Assembly: GCF_036850765.1 (NCBI RefSeq)
Contig: NC_089491.1
Coordinates: 126,122,766-126,186,765, forward strand
Direction of reading: 5' to 3'
DNA length: 64,000 nt
Source of the DNA: Saccopteryx bilineata
Lineage: Eukaryota; Chordata; Mammalia; Chiroptera; Emballonuridae
In this document: piece by piece, positions 13,698 to 27,276 of the stretch
Layout: every line of letters begins with the position of its first letter
How positions within the stretch are numbered: position 1 is the stretch's first letter
Translations under genes and position numbers: made by a program
The notes under the pieces: model-generated
Told to the model about the DNA's origin: nothing
Database searches by the model: none
Seen by the model: the letters and a program-made list of their open reading frames with translations, nothing else

Positions 13698-14687
13698 AGT
13701 CTATTGCTTTTCTATATGCCAACAATAAAAATTCAGAAAATGAACTAAAAAAAAAAAACCAATTCCTTTTACATTTACAACCAAAAATGTAAAATACCTC
13801 GTAATAAAATTAACAACATACGTGAAAAACCTATATTCTGAAAATAACAAAACATTACTGAGAGAAATTGAAAAAGACACAATGAAACAGAAAAATATTC
13901 CATGTTTTTGAATTGGAAGACTCAATATAGTTAAAATGACTATATTGCCCAAAGCGATACACAAATCTAATGCAATCCTCATCAAAATCCCAAATCGTAT
14001 TTCAAGAAATAGAACAAAAAACTACCAGGTTTGTATGGAACCATAAAAAACCCCGAATAGCCAGAGCAATCCTAAGGAAAAAGATTAAGCTGAGGTATCA
14101 CACTAACTGACTTCAAATCATACTATAGAGCCACGGTAAACAAAATAGCGTGTTGTTGGCAGAAAAACAACCATACAGACCAACAGAACAGAATTGAGAG
14201 CCCAGAAATAAAACCACATAGATAGAGAGAAATCATCTTTGACAAAAGAGCCAAAAACACACAATGGAGAAAATAAATGCTGCTGGGAAAATTGGAAAGC
14301 CACAAGCAAAAGAATAAATCTTGACTATAGTTTGTCCCCTTGCACAAAAATTAATTCAAAATAGATCAAATTCTTAAATATAAGATCTGAAACAATAAAT
14401 TACATAGAACAAAACATAGATATTAAACTCTTGGACCTTGGCCAGAGAGAACAATCTATGAATTTGAACCCAAAGGCAAGGGCAGTAAAGGCAAAAGTAA
14501 ATGGAACTGTATCAAACAAAAAAGCTTCTGCACAGCAAAAGAAGCTGACAACAAGACAAATAGGCAGCCTAGATGGGAGATATTTGAAAACAACAGCTCC
14601 TATAAGGAGTTAATATCCAAAATATACAAAGAACTCACAAAGCTCAGCAATAAATAAGCAAACAATCCAATTAAAAAATGGGAAGAG

Positions 14688-15060
14688 GGCCCTGGCTGGT
14701 TAGCTCAGTGGTAGAGCGTCGGTCTGGCATGCAGGAGTCCCGGGTTCGATTCCCGGCCAGGGCACACAGGAGAAGAGCCCATCTGCTTCTCCACCCCTCC
14801 CCCTCTCCTTTCTCTCTGTCTCTCTCTTCCCCTCCTGCAGCCAAGGCTCCACTGGAGCAAAGTTTGCCCGGGTGCTGAGGATGGCTCTGTGGCCTCTGCC
14901 TCGGGCTCTAGAATGGCTCTGATTGCGTCAGAGCCCAGGCCCCAAGATGGGCAGAGCACCGCCCCCTGGTGGGCATGCCGGGTGGATCCCGGTCGGGCAT
15001 ATGTGGGAGTCTGTCTGACTACCTCCCCGTTTCCAGCTTCGGGAAAAAAAAAAAAAAAAA
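14688..15060 (+). mobile_element. long VES-like SINE
   Basis: Head GGCCCTGGCTGGTTAGCTCAG, box-B-like GGTTCGATTCCC, body and poly(A). The flanking direct repeat GGAAGAGG lies in the old L1's 3' ORF2 region. Confidence 0.9.
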
Positions 15061-16003
15061 AGGAAGAGGACATGAACATACACTTCTCCAAAGAGGACAT
15101 ACAAATGGCCAATAGATATATGAAAAGACGTTCATCTTTACTAGCTATTCGATAAATGCAAATCAAAATTACAGTGAGATATCACCTCACCTGTTAGATA
15201 AGCTATTATTAACAAGACAGTTAATAACAAGTGTTGGAGAGGCTGTGGAGAAAAAGGAATTCTCATTCACTGCTGATGGAAATGCAAATTAGTACAGCCA
15301 TTATGGAAGAAGGTATGGTGGTTCCTCAAAAAATAATGAATAGAATTACCATATGACCCAGCAATCCCTCTACTGGGTATCTACCCCCAAAACTCAAAAA
15401 CATAGGTATGTAAAGACTCATGAACCCCCATGTTCATCACAGCACTATTCACAGTGGTCAAGACATGGAAACCAAAGTGTCCCTTGATAGAGGATTGGAT
15501 AAAGATGTGGTCCATATATACTATGGAATACTACTCAGCCACAAGAAATGACGACATAGTGACATTTATGACAACATGGATGGACCTTGAGAACCTTACA
15601 GTGAGTAAAATAAGTAAAACAGAAAAAGTTAAGAATTGTATGATTTCACACTTAGATGGGATATAAAACTGAGACTCATGGACATAAATAAAAATGAAGT
15701 GGTTACCAGGAAGAGGGAGAAGGGGGGAAGGGAGTGGGGGAAGGGTATAAAGAGGGACAACTATAAGGTGACAGAAAATGATTTTACTTTGGGTGATGGT
15801 ATACAACATAATCAACAGTTCAAATGCTATAGAAATGTTTACCTGAAACCTATGTACTCTCATTGATCAGTGTCACTCTGTTAATTTAATTTTCTATATA
15901 AAGTTAAAAAAAATAAAGTTACGGTTAAATATGATTTTTAAAAATATATATATATCTTTACAATTACTGTGTAGACTTTGTAAAAAGAATGAAATAAACA
16001 TTA

Positions 16004-16240
<237 letters not shown>

Positions 16241-17266
16241 CTAAAAGGAAAAAACAACCACTGATTACTAAGTACGTTGGTCCTTTGGGGTATATAAACT
16301 AATCATTGCATTTACCATTAAAAGTATCTATTATTTGGCTGAGAAATAGCAATAAAGTAATGAAATGCCCTATGAATAACACAATACACTATTTCCTTAA
16401 TCACCAAACAAGGCCAATTCCTCTCTGATATATATGGTAGTCAGCTAAGTAACAGTCGAGGAACAAAGTTTAATGAATAATTCTTCTCTAGTATACAGAT
16501 TAAAATAGAAAAATAGTGGCATTAAATTTGAGCACAGGATTCTCTCCAAAGCCTGCTTCCCAATCTATTACCAATACAGTACAAGCATTTATATATAATT
16601 GCTGCCTAGATCTTTAAAAGGAAATATAAGAATAAAATACCAGTAGTTTAAAGAGAAACAACTCAAAAAGGTACTATCTAGTTGTTTTATGAAAAACATG
16701 TTCATAATGTATAAACCTAAATGTATTAAACTGAAAATGCCCAAATACTACACAGAGAACACAAGGGGCAAAAACTTTCTCAGAATGAATAGACATCTTT
16801 GCAATTGTATCAATAGTTTCCCTCAGCAACATACCAAATTTTATACAAAGTTCTAAATTTCATTATAAACTAAAAGTCATATTTAAATAAAAATATTTTT
16901 ATTCTAAGACAAAATCAAATCAGATTTCAGAATAAAACACACAGGTGAAAAACACATAAAATATTATTTCTTGTAATTCACGTAAGGGAATGCACACTCA
17001 GAGAGATTCCTTGCTCTCCTACTCCTTACCATAGTTTGGTATATACGTCAGGTTTCAGTCTGTTCATCCTTACTAGAGAACATATGGAAGCACAAGCAAC
17101 AAACACAGGTCATTTTGAAATCAGGTATATTTTAATATCTCTGTTGCACTGACTGCATACATCATGAGTGGTGTCAACCTAAAATGTTTTTTCTTGCTTG
17201 GCTAATTCCTAGACATTCTTTTTATTTTCTTTTCTGCTTGTTAGTTTATTATTATTATTATTATTA

Positions 17267-17632
17267 TTTTTGCATTTTTCCGAAGCTGGAAACGGGAAGG
17301 CAGTCAGACAGACTCCCACATGCGCCCGACCGGGATCCACCCGGCATGCCCACCAGGGAGCAATGCTCTGCCCATCTGGGGCGTTGCTCTGTTGCATCCA
17401 GAGCCATTCTAGGGCCTGAGGCAGAGGCCACAGAGCCATCCTCAGTGCCTGGGCCATCTTTGCTCCAATGGATCCTCCGCTGCGGGAGGGGAAGAGAGAG
17501 ACAGAGAGGAAGGAGAGGGGGAGGGGCGGAGAAGCAGATGGGCGCTTCTCCTGTGTGCCCTGGCCGGAAATTGAACCCGGGACTCCTGCACGCCAGGCCA
17601 ACACTCTACCACTGAGCCAACTGGACAGGGCC
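17267..17632 (-). mobile_element. long VES-like SINE, minus strand
   Basis: Reads in reverse as GGCCCTGTCCAGTTGGCTCAG... with box-B-like sequence, body and tail. The T-rich left end follows a TTATTA repeat. The flanks share TTTATTATT/CCTATTATT-like sequence. It is inserted in or beside the L1 fragment that follows. Confidence 0.9.
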
Positions 17633-17639
17633 TATTATT

Positions 17640-19906
17640 TTTTAGATTTAGTAGTTATGTATTTTTTGCAATTTTATTCATATTTTTTGTCCTTTTTTTC
17701 TTAAGAAAACTCTTTAATATTTCATATAATACTGGTTTGCTGGTGATAAATTCCTTTAGCTTCTTCTTGTCTATAAAGTATTTTCTGTTCTTCAATTCTA
17801 AATGATACTTTTGTTGGTTAGAGTAATCTTGGTTGTAGGCCCTTGCTTTTCATCACTTTGAAAATACCTTGCCACTCCCTTCTCACCTGCAAAATTCTGC
17901 TGAAAAATCTGCTGAGTCTTATGGAACCTCCGTTGTAGGTAAATAACTGTTTTGTCTTGTTGCTTTTAAGATTCTCTGCCTTTAACTCTTGGCCTTTCAA
18001 TTATGATGTCTTGGTGTGGAGCTCTTTTGAGCTCATCTTGTTTGGGACTCTCTGTGCTTCCTGGACTTGCCTTATTTCCTTCACCAGGTTAGGGAAGTTT
18101 TCTGTCATTATTTTTTCAAATAGGTTTTCAATTTCTTGCTTTCTCTCCACTTCTTACAGCACCCTTATGAAGTGAATGTTGATATTTTTGAAGTTGTTCC
18201 ACGGGCTTTTTACAACTATCCCCATTTTTTAAAAATACTTTCTTTTTATTGCTCTGATTGGGTGTTTTTGCTTCCTTATATTCCAAATTGCTGATTCGAT
18301 TCTAGGCTTCTTCTATGCTATCATTGATTCCCTGATAATTATTCTTCATTTCAGTCAGTGTATCCATCATTTCTGACTAGTCCTTCTTTGTGCTGGTAAG
18401 GTTCTCATTAAGTTCATTGAGCATTCTTATAACCAGTGTTTTGAACTCTTCATCTAGATCGCTTATCTCTATTTTCTTTAGTTTTCTTCTGTTCTTTCAT
18501 TTGGGACATGTTTGTCTCCTTTTTTGGCAGCCTTTCTGTGTTTGTTTCTGTGTATTAGGTAGAACTACTACAGCTCCCAAGCTTGATATAGAGTGTCCTA
18601 ACGTAGTAAGTGTTCTGGAGGGTCCAGTGGCAGAGCCTCCCTGATAACCCAAGCTGGGGATAGAGTTATGCCCCCTGTGTGGGCTGTGTACAGCCTCCTC
18701 TTGTAGTTGAGCCTTGCTTGCTGTTGGCACATCAATGGGAGAGATTTACCTCTAGGTTGATCAGCTACAAGGACTGGATACAACCACCCACCTCTGACTA
18801 CCTTGAAGAATCAGCTGTGCAGGATCCCACCTCAAAGAGCAGGACTTTACTGGGGCTCTGGTGTCCAGAGTTCACCCCCTGAGTGTGTTGCTTGAGGAGG
18901 TGGTTTGGTGGTGGTTTTCCAATGTGCTCTGAAGTTGTCCACTGGGTGTGCCGGCTCTGGGGTCTCCTGGGAGGTGCAGGCCAAGGTCAGCCGCCCTGTG
19001 TTATGCCTGGGAGCACTAGCATGAGCAACAAAGCAATCTGCCCAAGTGGGGCCAATCTGTAAACCAAGTCTGGATGTTACTAATGTCAGGTCTGGGGCTA
19101 CTTAGCAAGAGGTTTGGGGCACAATGAGGCCAGATGCTGTTTGAGAGATTTTAGAAATATCTGAAGCATAAAGCCAACAGGATATTCCCAGGAAAAAGCC
19201 CCTAGAAACCACTTGCGTGTGATGGTGATGGTAGGGGTAGGGGGTGGGGGACTCAGGGAATCACCAAGATGGGGAAAACAGTGTGAGCCAGATTGATGGG
19301 ATCTCAGATATGGCTGGGGGGCAGGGATTCATCAAAGGGACAATGACCTCTGCTAGCATTTCTGTCTGGGAGAAAGTGCCCCAGCTCTCACTATGATGCC
19401 AGACAATTCAGTTCCTCTCCATATGTACCTGGTACCCTTTGAACTGTTGCCTCAGTGCTGGAACTCAGAGGGAGTGAGTTTGAGAAAGTTAAGTCTGTAT
19501 GTCGGCCTTTTAAGAGAAACTGACTGGGACTCCAGCATCCCTCTGTCGCCCTCAGCTTCAATTCCTGCTGGTTTTTACAGCCAGAAGTTATGGAACTTTT
19601 CTTCCCAGTACTAAAACCTTGGGCTTGGGGGCCTGGTGTGGGGGTAGGACTCCTTGCACCTAACGTGGGAACTATGCAGCCAAGATATTCCTCCCTGCAG
19701 TTATCTACCGCACCACAGGTGGCTATGGGAGCAGCCCTTTCTGTGTCTTCACCTCCTATCAGTACTCTTTAATGCCCTAGTTGTATGATTCCTGTTCAGC
19801 CAGATTTCAGGTGGTTCTCAACGATAGTTGTTCTGTAGTTTTGATGTGGTTGTAGGGAAAGTGAGTGCCATGTCCACCTATGCTGCCATCTTGACTGGCA
19901 GTGTAT
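17640..19906 (-). mobile_element. L1 fragment, 5'UTR and ORF1 only, minus strand
   Basis: On the minus strand this runs from an L1 5' end near 19,906 (CTGCCAGTCAAGATGGCAGC) through a long 5'UTR to ORF1. The ORF1 C-terminal domain is readable at 17,818-18,000 (LQVRREWQGIFKVMKSKGLQ). ORF2 is absent. It is one of the few elements sharing TMTC3's transcriptional sense. It is old, with many stops. Confidence 0.75.
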
Positions 19907-20093
19907 ACATTCTTTTTATTTCAATTCAAGTATACAACATTGTTTTCAAGGCACTATATCACAATGACATGAGCTGTACCAAAAGGCATAAAGAGGTTCT
20001 AGAAACACTGCGAGTGCTTGAAATGTTCCATTAGAACATACTTGAAAGCTAAAAGGATGAAGAAAAAAAGTGACAGGCAATAGGTATTTTTAA

Positions 20094-20270
20094 GTATTTT
20101 ATTTATTGATTGATTTTTTAGAGAGAGAGGAGTGAGAGAGAGAGAAGGGGGAGGAGCAGGAAGCATCAACTCCCATATGTGCCTTGACCAGGCCAGTCCA
20201 AGGTTTCGAACCGGCAACCTCAGTGTTCCAGGTAGACGCTTTATCCCACTGCACCACCACAGGTCAGGCT
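20094..20270 (-). mobile_element. short tRNA-derived SINE, GCCTGACCTGTGGTGGCGCAG type
   Basis: A third SINE family, about 180 bp. In reverse: a GCCTGACCTGTGGTGG head, GGTCAAGGCACATATGGGAG, a CT-rich end and an A tail. The TSD GCAATAGGTATTTTTAA lies at 20,077-20,093 and 20,271-20,287. Confidence 0.9.
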
Positions 20271-22495
20271 GCAATAGGTATTTTTAATTGTAGTATATAT
20301 ATAATTCTTTGTTAGGTCTATTAGATATATATATGCCATAGATAATAACTAAAAAAATCATTAATAAAACTAATTGTTTCCAAATTCATTAATAATCCAT
20401 TTAAGTAAGAGTCTACTGTCATAGTCATTAGCTTAGATATCAAATTTATTCCATGAAAATACAATAAAATAGCTAGTTCCATTATAAACAAGACAATTCA
20501 GATCATTATTACATTCAGGTATAGTCAAGGAAAATTTACTTACAGTATTAGTTGACAACAGGAGAAGCACAAATATAATGAAAAATAAGTTCATAATTCT
20601 GTTTACGTGAATCTCCATATAGAATGGAAAAATATAGTAATATGAGATATTTGCAGAAGTTACCTTAACACAAGTACCTGATACACCAAATAGCAGAAGA
20701 GTATGGCTTGTTACAGCTCAGTGGTTCTTCACCATGGCTGCACCAATCACCTATATAACTTACATACTGTCCTCCTACTCAAAATTCCACAAAAACAAGA
20801 AGAAAGCAAACACACAAACAGAACAAAATATATTGATGCCAGCATCCCACTCTGAGATAACTGTAATAAATAGAATAAATTCAAAGTAAAGCCTTGGTAA
20901 TATATTTTTTTAAAGTGCCCCAATCAGATTCTATGTATAGCCAGGGTTGCAATACAAGAGAACATCAATAAACAGAGTATTATACATCTAAGGAATGGGC
21001 TTACCAAAGAGATAAATCTAAAGAGTGAGAGAACCAGGAATCTAAAGATTCCCTATGGTAGTATTTATGTAGTTCAGGAGAATGGCTTAAGCCCAAAATG
21101 CATCTTTAAGATCTACACTGGCACAAATACCATTACAAAGGTTTGTGCCTGTGCAAGCTTCCAGGCTATCATTATTTGATAACTTCAACTATTAGGCCTG
21201 TGAAAGTGCTAATTCCAGGCTTGTCAAGAAGCCTTGTGACACCTACATACTACTTAAAATAATTTTCCTTAGTGGCACATTTCCCCAAAGGGAAAGAAGA
21301 TGCCTATTAGAAAATACCAGGGAGGAACACTCTTTATTATAAATAGTTATTCTAATTTGTTCATACATTCCATCTGAGCTTATTACTTCTTAGCATGTCC
21401 TTTTATAGGTGCTCTGAATAAAATCAAATTTTCATCTGCAAAGCTGAGAAAAATCACAAAATATGGTATTAATATTGTGGTGTAACTTTCATGAGCTCTT
21501 TAACCTGGCCAGCTAACTGTTCAGGTCAAAATCTCAATGTCATGATTAAATCACAAAAGACACTGCCGTAAGATGGGGGAATGTACACATAGTTCAAGGG
21601 TCTCTGTGGGTAATAACGGGGAGGGGTCAAGAGAAAAACTGTCTAGAAAATAATGCATGTTATAGTAATGGACCAAATTTTCCCTTGTTATCAAAAAATT
21701 TATTTTTAAGGCTAGAATTGGGTGAAAACAGGAAGGCTGCAAGAAAATAAAGTTTGCTTATTTAAAAGGAAAAAATACTTATGTGCTCATGACTAGGGAA
21801 ATGAAAGATTCTATCCCCCTGCTTGTGAAACTTCCCAAGTTGAAGAAAGCAAAAACAGGCCATGAATAAAGATTGACAATCTCTAATTATAAAATAAATT
21901 TTATATATTAAATTACAACAACTATGTGCCAGTTACTGTAGATATATTAATTCATTTATTTATCCTCAAGGCATTATTGCTTTACAGATTAGAAATGTGA
22001 CTTGTCACCTAAAAACTGTATTCCAACCTATTTCACACAGCTATTATATAGCTGAACTAAAATTAGAATCTAATCTGTATGATCCAAACTGACAAGCATT
22101 TAATTCCAATTTAACACTGACCTTCAAAATAAAGTTACTGGCAAAGTAACAGTACCCTCATAAAAATGAACTAAACTTTAAGGTTCTCAATAGAAAATCA
22201 AAATAACTATTAGAGAAGAGATAGGACACGTTTATATTTGCTTTTCACACACATGTATTATTTTTTAAGAGATTAAGCCACTGCACACAAACAGGAAAGA
22301 AACAAGTACTGCTTTAAAAATGATAATCACATCTCCAACTTTCTATTCAATGTTTTACAATGTGTTATGTGTAATAAAATCTTTGGGGGAAAATATATTA
22401 AATACTATGATGATGATGTTGATAAAGAATACTGAATAATAAATTATAGAATATTTTAAAATCTGAGATTCCTGTAAGTGATATATAAGCAATTA

Positions 22496-22840
<345 letters not shown>

Positions 22841-23074
22841 TTAAATCTTCAAATATCAGCTAAAATGTCATCTACCTCTAAAAAGTATTAGCTAATTACC
22901 TCTCCATATTCCTAACATAATTATTGCTCCTTCATGTGTTTTCAAACGTTTATTATAACACCTAATCTGTATACCTATCTTTCTAGATAACTAGATAGTG
23001 AACTTATCAACTGTCACAATTCAGGTTACCTGGGAAATGGATATACATACAAGATAACGTTAAAAATCTAGTAG

Positions 23075-23256
23075 GGGCTCTGTCTGGTTAGCTCTGTTGG
23101 TTAAGAGCACCATCCTGAAATTATAAGGTTGTGGGTTTGATCCCCCGTTAGGGCACACATGGGAAGCAACCAATGAATTCACAACTGAGTGGAACTATAT
23201 ACAATGAATACTTCCCTTCCCCCTCCCTGTCACTTTAAAAACTCAATAAAAATTAA
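23075..23256 (+). mobile_element. tRNA-derived SINE, fourth type
   Basis: The head GGCTCTGTCTGGTTAGCTCT carries tRNA-like boxes (GTGGGTTTGATCCCC), followed by GGGCACACATGGGAAGCAACC, a CT-rich end and an A-rich tail. It is followed without a gap by a second SINE. The outer flanks share ATCTAGTAGG/AACTAGTAGG, so the pair may have inserted as a unit. Confidence 0.75.
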
Positions 23257-24110
23257 GCCCCTGGCCGGATAACTCGGTTGGAGTGTCTTCCAGCAGCATG
23301 AAGGTTGCTGGTTTGATTCCCTGGTCAGGGTACATATAGGAGCAGCTCGATGTTCCTGTCTCACTGTAAAGCCAGAAGCCAGGGCCAGGGCCACCATCAC
23401 AGCAGCCCGGCCCATGCAGGTTCGCATTGGATTCGGACAGTCGGTAAAGAAACCATGGAGCCAAAAACTGGTGGGCCATAGTCTTTAATCTAGCTTGCAC
23501 CTGGCGGGCAAGTAAAAATACACACTGGGCTCCAAAACCCAGTCACATTCAGTGCTCACAAAGCTACTGACTTATCCGAGTTTCCTAGAATCAAAGGTTT
23601 CTAGCTCACCAGCCTTATTCTCCTCAGTTCCCCATCTCCTTCCTTATACCAGATACAAACTCTACACAAACTGGCATCTCACTCAGCACTCCGCCATCTT
23701 AGCTGCTTCTCCTGGCCTCCTCCACGTGGCCTCCTTCTGCTGCTGGCTCTACTCTCTCCTCTAATGATAATCTCAGGAACCCAGAGCAACAAACTCCCAC
23801 TCCGTTCCCATTTTATAGTGTAGAAATCCAAACCCTTAATCCAATATACATAATAGGGAAGTCTCTAATACAAAGTCACTTCTCTGAGGCATGATAGGAT
23901 TGTACCACCTCACACCAAAAAAGGGTGGGACAGGCTTAATCCCAAAACCAAGCCTCAGGCTACAACAATTCTCAACACACATTAATATCACCTGGGCAAC
24001 GGCCTCTTTAACAAAGTGAGCATAATACATTTTATCTGCCCAACACTCACTCTCTCTCTCCTTCTCTTAAAAACAAACAAAAAAATCCAAAATGAAACAA
24101 AAACAAACAA
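23257..24110 (+). mobile_element. tRNA-derived SINE split by a solo LTR
   Basis: The head GCCCCTGGCCGGATAACTCG runs to CTGTCTCAC at 23,364. It resumes after the LTR at 24,046 with CTCACTCTCTCTCTCC and an A-rich tail. Confidence 0.75.
23365..24045 (-). mobile_element. solo LTR, family B, copy 1
   Basis: This 681-bp LTR (sense on the minus strand) starts TGTTGGGCAGATAAAA, has a TATAAAA-type promoter box, and ends ...GGCTTTACA. The 5-bp TSD CTCAC lies at 23,360-23,364 and 24,046-24,050. No internal region is attached. The family recurs seven times in 23.4-39 kb. Confidence 0.9.
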
Positions 24111-24920
24111 AAAACTAGTAGGATGTGTTTCAGGAGTAACTAAATAAATCTTTGTGAGAAGACAAATACTTGAAAAAACAACTGATGACCATGGATTTTC
24201 TATAATATAGAGAAAGCTTATATTTTATTATTTTATGTATCTAAAGATCAATTATTACCTAAATCATAGGTCCAAATTTGTAGCTTTTGGCCGTTTAGTT
24301 CGGCCAAAAGGCTTTTAAACATAGTTGTCTTGAATGCCATTTTATGATACCTGCATATTAGCCAGTTAACAACAGTCCATTACTGTTCACTAAAATTGAT
24401 TTAATTTATGCTATCCACTTGTCCTATGGGGCATATGAGTTTATAACCTACATCTAAATCATTGTTTTCTTTTTTCCCAGTACCACACTTTTAATTTAAA
24501 GAATAGACTTTATTACATAACAATAGGTAGTTAAGTCATTGTTTAGAAAGGATTCATTGAGAGAATGGTTAATAGTAGAAAAAACTGCTCAAACTGGAAG
24601 ATACTAAAGAATCCACCCAAAAAATAAGGTTGAAAGAGTCTTAAAAAACAAGCCGATGATAGACTTTTATAGCCAGAGTAGTGTATCATTTTAGTGTCAC
24701 CACTTGTGGAGGCCAAATAATGGTCTCCAAAACTGACCACATCCAAATCCCCTATTTTATGAATGTTACCTTACATGGCAAAGGAGACTTTACAGGTGTA
24801 CTTAAATTGAGAGTTTTGAGATAAGGAGATTCTCCTGGATTATCTGGGTAAACCAATTCAACTGCAAGAGACCTTACCAGTGAAAAAATTAAGAGGAGTC
24901 AAAAAGCAGATGTCAGAGTG

Positions 24921-25833
24921 AGCCCTGGCCAGATAGCTTGGTTAGAGCATTGTCTCAATACACAAAGATTACAGGTTCCATCCCTTGTCAGGACATATAC
25001 AGAAACAGATTCATGCTTCTCTTTCCTCTTCCTTTTTGTAAAGCCAGTAGCCACGGCCACCATCACAGCAGCCTGGCCCATGCAGGTTTGCACTGGATTC
25101 AGACAGACAGCAATGAAATAACAGAGCCAGGAACTGGTGGGTCACTATCTTTAATCCTAGCTTGTACCCGGCGGGCAAATAAAAACACACATTGGGCTCC
25201 AAAACCTACTCATTCAGTGCTCACAAAGCCACTGACCTATCTGAGTTTCCTAGAATCAAAGGTTTCTAGCTCACTAGTCTCATTCTCCTTTGTTCCCCAT
25301 CTCCTTCTCTCTACACAAACTCTGCACGTTTAACTGGCCTCTCCCTCAGCACTCAGCCATCCTGGCTGCCTCTCCCCTCCTCCACACGGCCCCATTCTGC
25401 TCTCCAACCTACTCTCTGCTCTAATGCTAATCTCAGGAACCAAGAGAGCAAGCTCCCAGTCTGCCCTATTTTATAGTGTAGAAATCCAAACCTTTAATCC
25501 AATATACAAATACGGAAGTCTCTAATACAAAGTCATTTATCTGAGGCATGATGGGATTCCTCATGAGAGTGCACCACCCCTACATCAAAAAGGATGGGAA
25601 CGGCTTAGTCTCAAAACCAAGCCCCAGGCTACAAGGATCCTGCCTGCCCACAGCCTGCCCCCAACACCCATTAATATAATCACATCCATCCCAAGCGAGA
25701 AGGGCAACCAATACCATCACCTGGAAATGGGCTTCCACATGGGCAGCACCATCTTTAACAAAGTGAGCATAATATATTTTATCTGCACAACACTCTCTCT
25801 CTAAAATCAATCAATAAATTAAAAAAACAAAAT
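24921..25833 (+). mobile_element. tRNA-derived SINE split by a solo LTR
   Basis: The head GCCCTGGCCAGATAGCTTGG runs to the CT-rich tract, where the LTR starts at 25,037. It resumes at 25,793. Target repeats AAAAGCAGATGTCAGAG and AAAAGCAGAGGTCAGAG flank the whole unit. Confidence 0.8.
25037..25792 (-). mobile_element. solo LTR, family B, copy 2
   Basis: A 756-bp minus-strand LTR starting TGTTGTGCAGATAAAATAT and ending GGCTTTACA. Its 5-bp TSD is no longer obvious (CTTTT against CTCTC). It sits in the pyrimidine tract of a SINE, as copy 1 does. Confidence 0.85.
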
Positions 25834-26264
25834 AAAAGCAGAGGTCAGAGAGATATGATAGCTGACTTGGGGGACACAAAGCAAAAAATAAGAGTGCCTC
25901 TAGCAGTTGGAAAAGACAAAGAAAACATTTTTCAGTAGAGCTTCTAAAAGGACCAGAGTTCTATTGACATCTCAATTTTAGTCTAAAGAGACCCATTTTG
26001 AACTTCTGATTTACAGAACTAGAAAATAATAAATTTGTGTTATTTTAAGTCGCTATATTTGTGGTAATTTGTTATAGCAGCAATAGGAAACTAATATAAT
26101 ACTCACAGAGCCAGGTATCTGAGACCTGAGATATATATGTATAAGAGTTCTGGTTAGATCAGAGAAAGAATAGGCTAGAAAGGGTAGGCAAAGATTTAAA
26201 ACCATATGAAAGATTTTATGGATGATAAAGGGAGTATGTAAAAGTTCAGTGACGAAAAGCAATC

Positions 26265-26603
26265 TTTTTTTTTTTTTTTCCAGAGACAGAGAGAGAGTCA
26301 GAGAGAGGGATAGACAGGGACAGACAGACAGGAACGGAGAGATGAGAAGTATCAATCATTAGTTTTTCGTTGCGCGTTGCGACATCTTAGTTGTTCATTG
26401 ATTGCTTTCTCATATGTGCCTTGACCGTGGGCCTTCAGCAGACCGAGTAACCCCTTGCTGGAGCCAGCGACCTTGGGTCCAAGCTGGTAAACTTCTGCTC
26501 AAACCAGATGAGCCCGCGCTCAAGCTGGTGACCTCAGGGTCTCGAACCTGGGTCCTCGGCATCTCAGTCCGACGCTCTATCTGCTGGACCACCACCTGGT
26601 CAG
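26265..26603 (-). mobile_element. SINE, TGACCAGGCGGTGG type, minus
   Basis: The reverse complement shows the head CCTGACCAGGTGGTGGTCC, the AGCTTGAGC units and a GTTCCTGTCTGTCTGTCCC end with a T-run at left. Flanks AAAAGCAATCTT/AAGAGCAACCTT form an imperfect TSD. Confidence 0.85.
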
Positions 26604-26990
26604 GCAAGAGCAACCTTACTGATCCAATCTTACTTCATTCTTAACTAGGCTGGTTGTGGTGGGCAGTCACCTCCAGGTCTATAAAAGTTTTATCTTTAAA
26701 ACCTTAAGCAAGCTCTATTATTTTTGAGGATCGAGGTTAACTGCCTTAGAAATGCCTTTTTCAGATCCCTTAGAGGCATGACCATCCTCAAGGGAGCACA
26801 TACCATTGTTTTCTATCCTGTACCCTGTTTTTTCTTTCATGTAATTCTTCCTTACAGTCTGTCCTTAATTATAAATATTCAAAAGAAACTGCAAAACTCT
26901 CATTCTCTGGAGCATCTGAGATCTTGTTTTCCAGCAATGTCATCAGTTTGCCTCAAATAACTCAAAAATTCTCTACAGGTTTGGATGTAG
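26604..26990 (+). mobile_element. solo LTR fragment of the provirus family (family A)
   Basis: Related along its length to the proviral LTRs at 27,769 and 43,250: GGTGGGCAGTCACC against GGTGGGTAGTAATGCC, CTTAAGCAAGCTCTATTATT against TTTAAGCAAGCCCTGTCC, and a shared CTCTACAGGTTTGG end. It probably extends left of the SINE at 26,265. It may be a separate solo LTR or part of a tandem insertion. Confidence 0.55.
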
Positions 26991-27162
26991 AAAACTGTCT
27001 TACACTGACACCTTGTATATAAATAGACAAGTCTTTGGGAAAAATTAAACTATCTTTAGAATCAGAGAGAAAATCCTTAGCACATATTAGACTTTTTAAA
27101 GAAATGCAAAATCCAATCCAAGAAATCAGGAAAGAAAATTAGCTGTACCTTTTGAAGAAAGT

Positions 27163-27164
27163 TT

Positions 27165-27222
<58 letters not shown>

Positions 27223-27245
27223 TTTCTTTCTTTCTTCCTTTCCTT

Positions 27246-27276
<31 letters not shown>

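Larger units (their letters stand above)
2420..15915 (+). mobile_element. old L1 LINE, interrupted by a younger L1 and SINEs
   Basis: 5'UTR-like sequence (about 2.42-3.44 kb) is followed by ORF1 coding remnants at 3,460-3,863 that resume at 9,563-10,045. ORF2 endonuclease-like sequence starts near 10,380, reverse transcriptase remnants run from 11,200 to 14,600, and a Cys-rich C-terminus and 3'UTR run to about 15.9 kb. The pieces are collinear with L1 and carry many stops and frameshifts. The host copy is split by the L1 at 3,879-9,547 and by SINEs at 12.0, 12.8, 13.4 and 14.7 kb. Exact ends are uncertain. Confidence 0.8.
24690..26099 (+). mobile_element. old MLT1-like MaLR LTR, interrupted
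   Basis: It begins near GGCCAAATAATGGTCTCC and ends GGAAACTAATATAATA, as MLT1-type LTRs do. It also shows GGATTATCTGGGTAAACC and GTGGTAATTTGTTATAGC. A SINE (24,921-25,833) carrying a family B LTR splits it. Confidence 0.65.
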
